DNA from: Aralia elata
Taxonomy: Eukaryota; Streptophyta; Magnoliopsida; Apiales; Araliaceae
Direction of reading: 5' to 3'
NCBI GenBank assembly: GCA_034770075.1
Contig: CM068380.1
Location: 23,862,638 to 23,926,637 of the forward strand
Length of the DNA: 64,000 nucleotides
Below the pieces are notes generated by a model. The model had not been told where the DNA came from, did no database searches, and worked only from the letters and a program-made list of their open reading frames with translations. Shown one piece after another: positions 1 to 9,470 of this stretch; the stretch's first letter is position 1; the number at the start of each line of letters is the position of its first letter. A program made the translations under genes and the position numbers.

Positions 1-1270
1 GAGAGGAAAGTTGATCAAGTAGGTGAGAGGGAAGTTGAGCAGGTAGTTGAGAGGGAAGTTGATGTTGTTGATGTGCAAGTTGATGTACCAAAGGAAGAAG
101 ATGATGAATCTACAGATGAAGTAACAGATGATAACTGCAGTATTTATGTTAGATGATGACTGCAGTATTTATGTTAGTGATGATGATGGGAATGAGGAAT
201 TGATCAATGCTAGGCTGCATAAGGAAGAGATTAAGAAATCAAAGATTAAAGAGTTGGAAGTTATTTGTGAAGTTCAATTAGATGATGAAGTTCAATTGGA
301 TGATGAAGTTGAAGTGGAGTGTGGTGAAGTACTTGAAGGTGAAGTACCTGAACATATAGGGACTCAAGCTTCTAGCTCAAAACATCCTAACAAGGCATCA
401 GATAATCAGGAGACAACTGAGAACACATGCAAGAAGAAGAAAAGGGCAAACAAGGCAAGCAAGAAGCAAAAAATTGTTTATGATGATTATGTTAAACCTA
501 CTTTTTCATCTGATGATGAGGTTGTCACTAAATTTGGTACAAGGGGCATGAAGCCATGGGAGGAAATATAAGAAGATTTTGACATTGAAGTTCCTGCAAC
601 TCCTCCCTAAAGTAGTGATAGTGAGTGGGAAGGTGAAGAGCCAAGGATTAAAGTGAAGAGAGTTGTTCCTGTGTATAATCCAAACACTGCAATTAAGGAC
701 ATTGACTTTGAGCTATACATGACTTTCACTAGGGTTGACCAACTAAGGGAAGCAATACAAAATTATGCAGTTGGGAAGGGGAAAGGAATTTGGTTTCCAG
801 TTAATGAAGCTACAAGGGTTTAAGATAAGTGTGCAGTAGGATGTCCATGGAAGCTTTGGGCAAGCTATGTTCCTAGGGACAAATGGTTTCAAATCAAGGC
901 TTATCCTACTAAGTTCCACAGTTGTATTAGGGACAAGATAAAGATTATTAGATGTAGCTGGTTGTAGGACATACCTGGCCAAGCACAACCTGGTCCAGAA
1001 GCACAACCTACTACCAGAAGGCCAAAGCTCATTGTGAGTTATTTAATTTTATATCATTTATATGTTTCCTTCAATTTTGAAATGTACATACTAACATGCG
1101 GGGCATAATAGGTGAAAAGAAAACAAGGTAGTACAGTTGGAAATGGGAATGCAACTGGGGAGAGGAGTGGAACTGTGAGGCAGAGATCAACCCATAATAG
1201 TGGAACACAATCTGCAAGTAGCACTAAAGGTGGGGGACAGCGAAGGCACTGCAGATGGGGGCTGTTTTAG
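1..1270 (+). pseudogene. MuDR-type (Mutator-like) transposase remnant, internally deleted
   Basis: Remnant of a MULE transposase, the nuclear enzyme that cuts and moves Mutator-like elements. A glutamate/aspartate-rich N-terminal stretch (1-570) leads into the plant MuDR DNA-binding domain at about 660-960, seen as FELYMTFTRVDQLREAI, then CAVGCPWKLWASY and the His/Cys pair in KFHSCIRD. After about 970 the reading jumps to a short basic tail, with a plausible small intron (GTGAGT at 1034, AG at 1111). The DDE catalytic core and SWIM zinc finger that normally separate these parts are missing, so this is an internally deleted copy. In-frame stops occur near 569, 608, 822 and 965, and a 25-bp duplication shifts the frame near 153. 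The 5' end lies outside the window. The domain assignment is secure; the exact deletion point is inferred. Confidence 0.82.
128..177 (+). repeat. 25-bp tandem duplication inside MULE coding remnant
   Basis: Two adjacent 25-bp units (128-152 and 153-177) differ at one base. Each carries the core ACTGCAGTATTTATG. Because 25 is not a multiple of three, the duplication moves the acidic reading frame from frame 1 upstream to frame 2 downstream. Confidence 0.9.
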
Positions 1271-1818
1271 TTTAGTATATTTTTGGGGCTGTTTTAGAAT
1301 TGTTTTGTCATGGTTGTAACCCTTTTGATTAATACTGCAGCTTTAGTATATTTTTGGAGTTGATTTATAATGCTTTTGTCATGGTTGTAACTTTGGATAT
1401 TTAAGAATACTTTGGATATTTAAGACTTGTAATTACAAATTTCTAGTAATGTAATATGGTTGCAATTGATGCCTTGTCAATATTTTGTTTGATTGGTTTG
1501 GTATGCAATGATACAGGGCATAACTTGATACATGCATTTGGAATATGAAAAATGCTTGTGGATGTATTGTTTGTATGGTTTGGTATGGTTTATTACTCTA
1601 TAAACCATATATATAAACCATACAAACTGGATACAATTTCATTATATATGAGTTGTATGGTTTGGTTTGCTGGATGCAACATATTTGCAATTTGGAATAG
1701 GGCATTTGGATGCAGTTTGGAATAGGGCATGCAATGATGCAGTTTGGAACATGGCATTTTATTTTTTTTGGAACTGCATGTGTTTTGGCTTGAGATAGAT
1801 GAAAGGAACTGCATGTGT
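1271..1818. other. MULE internal spacer, no gene
   Basis: AT-rich non-coding stretch between the transposase remnant and the minisatellite. It holds loose repeats of a GGTTTGGTATG phrase and of a GCAGTTTGGAA phrase around 1490-1750. Open frames here come from the repeats and have no protein signature. Confidence 0.6.
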
Positions 1819-2066
1819 AGGGCATTAACATGGCATGTTTATAATACAGGGCATGCATTCTTTTCATTTTCATTTGCATTAACAGGGCATGCATTCTTTT
1901 CATTTTCATTTGCATTTGCATTAACAGAGCATACATTTCACAATACACAATACATTGCATTAACAGGGCATGCATTCTTTTCATTTGCATTAACATGGCA
2001 TACATTTCACAATACACAATGCATTACATTAACAGGGCATGCATTCTTTTCATTTTCATTTGCTCA
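1819..2066. repeat. Minisatellite with GGCATGCATTCTTTTCATTT unit
   Basis: At least three full and several partial units of about 34-40 bp are built from a GGCATGCATTCTTTTCATTT block, a TTTGCATTAACA block and an ATACATTTCACAATACACAA block. Unit starts are visible near 1849, 1884, 1967 and 2036. The array lies between the two convergent MULE-associated genes, where their 3' ends would meet. Confidence 0.85.
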
Positions 2067-2212
2067 ACATGCATTACAAATTAAACTTGAGATAAAATGC
2101 ATTGAATTTCATCAAAATACACAATACATTATAATAACTTCATGGTACATGGCTTAGAATGCTTACAAAGTCATGAAATGAAAACATAACTTCATTACAT
2201 AGCTTTGAATGT

Positions 2213-2730
2213 TTAAAAATCCATGAATATATAACTTAATACAACACAAGTCACCATCCATGACAATATCACATACATTTGTAATTTCTTATTTGCTTTT
2301 CCTAGTCTGACAGTTTCCAACTCCAATTTTAAGGCCTCCCTTTTCAAATTCTTTAACTTCTCTTTCAGTTTTCTTGTTTTGTTCCTCAGAAAATCGACTC
2401 CATCTTCATTCATTGAAACAAAACCCATTTCATTACAACCACTATCATGAACTTCATTTTGGGAACTTATGTCCAACCATTGAAAAAATCCACAATATTT
2501 ATTAACATCCTGTAAAAGAAAAAAACACCCAACCAAATTGAATCCAAAATACATTAGAATAATATACAAATTAATACCTAAAATGTACTTACTGGGTAAA
2601 AACGACATCTATAAAACCTTCTTCCCTTTCATTTGTTCTTTGTGGAGACACAAATGGATGCAGATAGACTGCAGAAACATTCTACCCTCTTTAGAGCAAC
2701 CGACGAGGATCTACTATCTGAAGATGCCAT
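2213..2730 (-). pseudogene. GRF-type zinc finger, coiled-coil, C-terminal membrane anchor protein; one nonsense codon
   Basis: Two-exon gene read on the minus strand. Exon 1 (2730-2593, 46 codons) opens with ATG and a serine-rich start. It then carries the first half of a GRF zinc finger: CFCSLSASICVSTKNK, a stop codon, then KGRRFYRCRFYP. A GTAAGT donor follows at 2592. Exon 2 (2509-2213) starts directly after TTTTACAG in the same phase and completes the finger with CGFFQWLD. It continues with a charged coiled coil (about codons 75-115) and a hydrophobic C-terminal helix ending YIFMDF. This order (GRF finger, coiled coil, one membrane helix) is the usual build of the small plant GRF-domain proteins, and the length of about 144 codons fits. 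The only obvious defect is the TGA at codon 34. The gene converges on the MuDR remnant, which recalls the mudrA/mudrB layout of autonomous Mutator elements. Its function is unknown. Confidence 0.8.
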
Positions 2731-3095
2731 TAACAACATTTTAGGTGTTCAAATGGTTTGAGAAGATGAAAACCCCTAATTTTTTCCTTTGATTTTGGCC
2801 GAATCAATCTCCTTATCTAACATAGACTAAGCTGGAACCCTAGTTTGCATCAATCGATCGAAGGAAGAAATCAGTGAGCCGAAGAGTTGTATAACCAGAA
2901 AATCATACATACCTTAAAAATAGAACAAAATCCCTTCGATTGTATTGGTAAATCGTTGAAATTTTTTACCCTTTTTGCAGCAATCGATGAGGATCGGCTA
3001 AGACAAGATTACTACAATTTGTCGTTCGTCTGGGTGTGCAATAATCGTTCGTTTGGGTGTTCGAATGGTTTGAGGAGATGAAATATAACAATAAC
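2690..3095. repeat. Imperfect duplication of GRF gene 5' region
   Basis: The segment around 2695-2775 recurs imperfectly at about 2982-3100. Both contain a GCAAYCGAYGAGGATC phrase, a GTTCRAATGGTTTGAGRAGATGAA phrase and a short run before AACCCTA. The copy sits just upstream of the GRF start codon. It may be a duplicated promoter/5' leader or part of a terminal region of the carrier element. Confidence 0.6.
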
Positions 3096-3099
3096 CCTA

Positions 3100-4885
3100 T
3101 TTTTTTCATGCTAAATTTGGGCGACTTGTTCTCCAAATTGGGTGTGTTCATCTATAACCCTTGTTTGCAAAAGTTGAAATGCGTGAGTTTATAATGACAT
3201 GGTCTTGAAGACTATTTTCTTTTGCCGTGTAATCCACTTGGATTGGCCCATGTCATTTGTTTTATTTCTCCTTTTCTGTTTAAAAGCCACGTAGAAAAAG
3301 AAACAAAACAATTTAACAGAAAGTGAGCCGGAGTTAACAGACTGACCCAATTTTAAAATAATAATTAGTTTAATGGATTAATTTTAAAAATTAAAAGTAA
3401 AATGATGAATTAAGTAAAACTTGCCAACTACAGTGGTTAAATCATTAATTTTGCCAAATAAAATCATAAAGGGACAAGGATGAGGGAATGAATAAAGAAT
3501 AAAATAATTTTCAAATGATTAAGCCAGATAGAAAATAAAATATAACATGATGAAGGAGCATATTTTTGCATAAAAGTAATTTAGTTAAAATAATTTTAAA
3601 AAATGGAATTATTTTAAATGTACAATAGTGAAACCCCGTATTAGCATCAACAAATTCATTATCACATGCGAACCATACTCTTTTTTGTTAATAACTAGCT
3701 CATGATCACAACCTTTGTTTTGTTATAAAATTATTGTAATATTTATACTTTTTTATATTATAGTATACTAATATATTAATTCTATTAATAATAGATTAAT
3801 ATTGTGTACAATGATTTTTATATAAAAGAAATATTTTTTTTCCTGAAATATCCTATTTAACTAATAATGTATAACTAATTATTTATGAAAAATTAAATAA
3901 GTTTAAAAATCTACAATAATAATTCTTCTACTTATATAATATAAATGATAGTATTCCTCTTTAAAATGATGTATTTTTTTTCTATATTCCTATGTTCATC
4001 TATTTATGTAATAATAAAATCTTAATTAAACTCAAATAGTTATACTTATATAATTTAATAATAAAATATTATTATATAATAAAATATTACTGTTATCAAT
4101 AATATGAATTTTAAAGAACACTAACTAAATTAGAAAATGTATAAAATTAAGAGATAGTGGTAAGTAGATAATTATGATAGGAAGAATGTAGATAAAAAGA
4201 TTTTGAAATTAATTAACGGATGAAAAATTAGTTTCTTTTACTAAATTTTAGGTTTCCTACATTTTAGGGTTGTAGAACCATTCTTAAGTTTTAGCGTTGA
4301 GGGACTATTTTCTGCTATTTATTATATATATAGATTTTATTTATAATTAGGATTTATTGTTAAATTTTAGTGTTAAATGGCCACTCCTAAAATTTAGGAT
4401 TGAACGACGATTTTGTCTTATTTATTACATTAGCGCATTGACCATATGCAAAGCACGAGCTATGTTTGAATTATTTTTGATAGTTTTATTTTTATAAGAA
4501 TTTTATATATTATTTATCTTTATATATATTTCTTTTGTTATGATAATAATGATTTTTGTACATTATTTAGTCATGTAACATGGGCTGCATGTGTTTTGTT
4601 TGTAAAAAGAATATGCATTCCAAGGTTTAGCAAAATAAAAAATTATTGGAAGGAAAAAAAAACAACTAAACTAAACGTACAAAACACGAAGATTATTTTT
4701 TCTTTTTTGGGAATTTTTGTAAGAACCATAGTCAATAAATAAAGAAAGCTTCTTCCCTACGATAAACTCGCCAGTGCATGATAGGATTACTATCGTTTCC
4801 TTTAATGAAGCTCCAAACATTTGTTATCCAACTGAAATCAAAAGAATCCAAGAACAATAAAACAGTTAAAAGAAAAATAACTTAC
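3100..4885. other. AT-rich non-coding DNA, element ends not identified
   Basis: No coding signal. Around 3300-3480 there are phrases of the kind seen near plant transposon termini (AGTTAACAGACTGACCC and a later GTTAAATCATTAATTTTGCC). The right end of the MULE may lie here, but no terminal inverted repeat can be proven because the left end is outside the window. A repeated phrase ending GGGACTATTTTCTGCTATTTATTA at about 4290 recurs in variant form at about 4400 and 5880. Confidence 0.45.
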
Positions 4886-5102
4886 AAATATATGTACATA
4901 GATATTATAGAATAAATAAAATAAAAATATATGTGCTATTTTTTGCATATGTACATAATTAATATTATTGTTATTATTATTATTATTATTAAATATATGT
5001 ACATAGATATTATAGAATAAATAAAATAAAAATATATGTGCTATTTTTTGCATATGTACATAATTAATATTATTGTTATTATTATTATTATTATTATTAT
5101 TA
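4886..5102. repeat. 105-bp tandem duplication ending in (TTA)n
   Basis: Copy 1 (4886-4990) and copy 2 (4991-5102) are almost identical, with period 105. Each begins AAATATATGTACATAGATA and ends in a TTA microsatellite, which is longer in the second copy. The asparagine-rich open frame here is a by-product of the repeat. Confidence 0.92.
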
Positions 5103-5110
5103 CACTGCAC

Positions 5111-5148
5111 ATTGTAATTATATATGAACATTGTAATTATATATGAAC
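5111..5148. repeat. 19-bp exact tandem duplication
   Basis: The unit ATTGTAATTATATATGAAC occurs twice in direct succession (5111-5129 and 5130-5148). Confidence 0.95.
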
Positions 5149-6192
5149 AAATGATGTTGATGTAACAAATACAAATTGTTGAATTCATATGTTGTCCATC
5201 TATATTAAGACTACCAAAAACACGATACATAACATGGGGAGTGAGATGAGACAAAAAAATTAGATTCCAAATCATGTGCGTATATAATTTTGAAGAAATA
5301 ATCGTGCACATCGACTATTAGCAATTTTCTGGATCAAAGCTTAGACTTTTTAGATAATAACCTAATTAAAGATAATGAATTGTGAATCAACAAAAAAAAT
5401 AATAAACCAAATGACTCTTCACGTAAGTGATGCAATAGTCCAAACTTTTGATTGCTATATGGACATGGTTGTAACTCACCATGACTAAAATAAAGAATTA
5501 GATAGGGATTATTTCTAGTGTAATTGGCTATTATAAACTGATGTTTGTCACATGCAAAATATCAATAGTCCTCGAGGCCTCCTCCTTATTTTGATAATTA
5601 CCTTGGCGGCAAGCATCCTACGTTATTCGTTGATACCAAAAAAAAATGGAGACAACCATCAATATAAGTTGATATATATTGATATCATTATGGTCGGGTA
5701 TTAGAAATTGATATAAATTGTTGTGCAAGAAGTCATGATTATGGATGTGCTAGGGTTTTTTTTTTTAATTTATGATGCCTTACGCATAAAATTAGAGTTT
5801 GGAGTTTTATTATTTTGGATTGAAGGACCATTAATTCTTAAATTTTAAGTTTAAATGGTCACTCCTAAAATGTAGGGTTGAGAGATGATTTTGTGCTATT
5901 TATTATATATATATATAGACTAACTCTTAAACTCGTGCAAGACACGAATTTGTTAGGCATAAATTAGTTACTTTAATTTTTTGTTGTTGTATATTTCTAT
6001 CTAATAAAATGAAACTATATTTGTTCATATATATTTTTTAAAGGACAATAAGTGACTAATCTATCTTAAATTGTTTATTATTTGTATTTCTTATTGTAAA
6101 ACACATGAAAATACACTTGTTATTCAATATTGAATCAATTGTGAGTTTTAAAGTTTATATATATATATATATGTATATGTATATAGGTTATA
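5149..6192. other. AT-rich non-coding DNA
   Basis: No gene or element could be recognised. There are short AT runs, the recurring TAGGGTTGAGAGATGATTTTG phrase near 5873, and a GTGCAAGACACGAATTTG phrase near 5934. Confidence 0.4.
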
Positions 6193-6366
6193 TGTATATA
6201 CACAGATGCATAGTACACAGTCGCCTATGACGATGATTTTTTTGGACTATAGCGACGGTTGAACCGTCGCCATAGACCAGCATATATATGGCAACGGTTA
6301 CCGTCGCCATAGCCCAAAAAAATCGTCGCCATAAACGACTATGTACTACACAGTTGTGTATATACA
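6193..6366. mobile_element. Foldback MITE-like element with CGTCGCCATA motifs
   Basis: A 174-bp near-perfect inverted repeat. The outer arms are TGTATATACACA (from 6193) and its complement ending at 6366. The arms continue inward through a shared AGTACAYAGTCG phrase and an ATTTTTTTGG phrase to GCGACGGT/ACCGTCGC. The centre adds two more small palindromes (GCGACGGTTGAACCGTCGC at 6252 and a GGCAACGGTTACCGTCGCC variant). GCGACGG repeats are typical of subterminal regions of some plant DNA transposons, including CACTA types. No transposase is present. The flanks are AT repeats, so a target duplication cannot be judged. Confidence 0.7.
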
Positions 6367-6840
6367 TTTTTCCCTATATATATAATTGATAATTGATGCA
6401 ATTCATTTTTTGTTTATAAATAATAAAATTTGAATATGTAACCGCCTATTATTTAAGTGTGTAATTTAATCCTTATCATGACTTTACTTGATTTGACACA
6501 ATAAATAGCTACCATATAAATATATTAACTGTAACTCCATGAAATCAATCAACAATTGCCCTCATTTTGTGTCTTTATATATTGTACAAGAATTCTGAAA
6601 ACACACCTACAAGATCAAACGTCACCTTAACATTGATCTTCAGCAACACATTGGCCAAGTATTGCTTGCTAATCTTGAAGACATGTTTTGTCAGACAGCG
6701 TTGAGAAATCAAACCAAGGCCAGTTTCACATATTATTTTCAGATGTCCTAAAATTAACGAATAAACAAATATAAGTTGTAAGTTCAAGTATATATCTTCA
6801 CTTTCAAAATAAGTAAAACAATTCAAGTTCCTAAATACTA
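6367..6840. other. Non-coding DNA
   Basis: No supported gene. Open frames on the minus strand at 6575-6874 have no recognisable domain. Confidence 0.4.
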
Positions 6841-7350
6841 TTGTAACATCCCATCTTAACAAAACAAATATCACGAGAAAGGCAAAATAAACTAAGATCC
6901 ATATTTAATAACATAATGGCCAAAAGAGCACTAAAGCTCCAATAAACAAACTAGGTCGTAAGAGTCAAACTAAGAAATAAGCCCCCCGACACTGAAAACT
7001 CAAATAATAGAACAACGAAAATTCTCCAATTTATTTTAGAAACTTCCCTTAGCAATAAGAATAAAACTAATAAAATCCATAATCATAGAGAACGAGCTCT
7101 TCACACAAAATCCCGATCTTACCCTTGGTTACCTGCAGAAGAGAAGTAAAAAGAGTGATCCGTACCAGTACTGTGAGCGTGCAGGTACGTCACCTTGATT
7201 GTGTAAGGGCGTGAGAAGATCATGATCGATTATGTTATACGGAATGTCGGGTGCATTTCGATCATTTCCTACTCGTGGATAACCGGAGAGGGAACATGCG
7301 ACTTGTGGCCCTATTGGTAGTTGGCACAAGATCATGATCGATTATGTTAT
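6841..7350. repeat. Possible LTR-like fragment with 22-bp direct repeat
   Basis: The stretch opens with TGTAACATCCCATC, resembling the TGTAAC(A/G)CCCC starts of many plant LTRs. A 22-bp direct repeat beginning AGATCATGATCGATTATG is found at about 7217 and 7328, roughly 110 bp apart. There is no matching partner LTR or internal coding region, so classification is weak. Confidence 0.35.
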
Positions 7351-7864
7351 ATTTTTGACTTGTTTTATTGCATATGAATTTCCTATAGACTATGTTTCGC
7401 TATGTTATGGTTCCGAGAGCATTTTACGTTGTTTTTAAATAACTGTTCCATTTGTTACTTAGTTAAATATTCCTTTAAAAATATTTAAGATGGTAAAGAA
7501 TATCTACTCTTACGTCTCAAAATTACACTTCAAAATATATATTTAACTGGGCTTTGACTCTGTTACCGAGTCCATACATAACATCACAACAAACGACTCG
7601 CCTATGACTTACCCACATAGGTCAGATCAAGAGCCCATATAGCACACGTATACAAATCCAAAATTACACAAACATAACGTATATCATCAATATAAATAAT
7701 TCTGCAAAACATGTTTTTAATCACAAGAACTAAAACATAAATTAACTAAACAACAAGGTACATAATTTTAAGAAAGAAATGTCTAAATATTATTTTGAAT
7801 TTAGGAGGGTATACTAAAAGTATATCAAAAGTACAATTTAAAATGTAATTTGACAATATAATAT
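7351..7864. other. Non-coding DNA
   Basis: AT-rich sequence with no gene or element signature that I can support. Confidence 0.4.
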
Positions 7865-9457
7865 GTTGTTTTTCAGGTACAAAAGAGATCTAGAATGGAG
7901 GGTTGAACAAATCTTTTAAAAACTTTTGATTATTAAAAAATATATTACCAAATAATTAATTAATCAATTATTAATTAAGCACAACGAAAAATTAGTCTGA
8001 AAACCCCTGTAAAGATTTAATGAAATCACAGCTCTAAATTTAGTTCTTGTGGTTGTAAGTCACAAACAAATAAGGTAAATAATAGACAGAAAGTAAATAT
8101 AGAAATTAAGCGACACAAGAAATTTTAAGTGGTTCGGGGACTAAATAACTCCCAGTCCACTCTTCTACTCTACGAGTAAAAAATCGACTAAGGATGTGGA
8201 TCACTAAGATCTTGTACAACTGAACCACTTAGGTTCTTTCAAGTCACTAAGTCTCGATATAGGGACACTTAGTCCAGATCACTAAGATCTCTTCAAGTCA
8301 CTTAGACTTGAAAGATTGTCACTAAGGCAATGAGTCACTAAGAGTAGTGTAGTTGTCTGAGGTGCTATTAAGCGGCTTTAAGATCAGCTGTTAAGGTGCT
8401 TAGTAGCAGAACAAGATGTTCTCAGTTTTCGTAGAGTGGTTTGTTAGAGCTTTGACAGAGTTTCAACTTGATTCTTTTTGTGATAGTTTTTTTGATTTGA
8501 AATCTGCTTGCTCTTATATAAACCTTTTGAGAGCTTCCCGCTGCAAGGTTCTTGTTATACATTTAATCCTCAGATACTCCATAATCCTTGATGTTGACTT
8601 CTTAGGTTGTTGTGTCAGCTTGCTTTGTGATTTTGACCTGTCACATCAGTCTGCAACTTCACCTAACACATGGGTGTTGTCGCTATCGTCAAACTAGCTG
8701 TTAGACACAAACATGTTCTAATCTTTGATTGATTTCAATCAAGGATGTTTGGGGAATGCATTGGGCTCCTCAATCTGTAACGCTCCAATTGTCAGTCTTC
8801 TGTCAGTTCTGACTTATTTTACGAAAGGAGTCTATCATAGAGTTTGATGAAGAATGTAGAGTCTATGCTTGACTTTACTCGACGTTCTGAGTTCTACGTT
8901 CTGCTTTACAACTGATTGTTCTACGAGTAGAGAGACTCTACGATTGTGCTCTCTACTATCTGCTCTACGAATTTGATCTCTGCGATGCTTGAGTAGGCTC
9001 TGCGAACTTCTCTTTACTATACGATCTTATATTCACTTTGCGATCTGATGTTCACTATACGATTCTGAGTGAACTTTGCGATCTGATCTTTACTATACGA
9101 TCCTGAGTGAACTCTGCGATTTGATAACATACTTTGCAATTTTAACTTATACTCTTTAAACACTGGCAAACTCTGTGATCAAACGCCAGAAGCTCTATAA
9201 ACTCAAGGCTTACTCTGCGATCATCATTTACACTTTTGAAACAGTAGAGTAGCCTTATGATCGTTTAACAATACAACACGATCGATTTTATCCTATCATC
9301 TATACAACATTTTAGCTCTTAAGATCAACCTAACAAATTTGATCTTTTCTACTCTAAGCCCTTGTACATCACAATCTCATTAAGGACTTTACAAAAGCTA
9401 CTAATACAATTATACATTAATCATATCATCATAAAATTTATCATGCAAACTCTAACA
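7865..9457 (-). repeat. 3' LTR of SIRE-like element
   Basis: On the minus strand the LTR begins TGTTAGAGTTTG at 9457, right after the polypurine tract. It ends near 7865. It matches the flank of the PBS at 25.28-25.55 kb (shared TGAAAACCCCT..AAAGATT and AAGTGGTTCGG phrases). It is rich in TCTACGA/TCTGCGA words between 8160 and 9250, which also occur in its partner LTR. The lower boundary is uncertain by a few bases. Confidence 0.8.
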
Positions 9458-9470
9458 ATCTCCCCCTATT
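9458..9470 (-). promoter_or_regulatory. Polypurine tract of SIRE-like element
   Basis: The minus-strand reading AATAGGGGGAGAT directly precedes the LTR start TGTTAGA. It is the plus-strand primer site for reverse transcription and is typical of this copia lineage. Confidence 0.85.

Noticed and set aside
1593..2157. Overlapping open frames on both strands rich in Met, His and Phe
   Set aside because: They follow exactly the units of the minisatellite and have no domain or start context; compositional artefacts.
4838..5311. Asparagine-rich minus-strand open frame of 157 codons
   Set aside because: It is created by the 105-bp duplication and the TTA microsatellite.
6575..6874. Minus-strand open frame of 99 codons
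   Set aside because: No domain, no neighbouring exon and no composition different from the surrounding AT-rich DNA.
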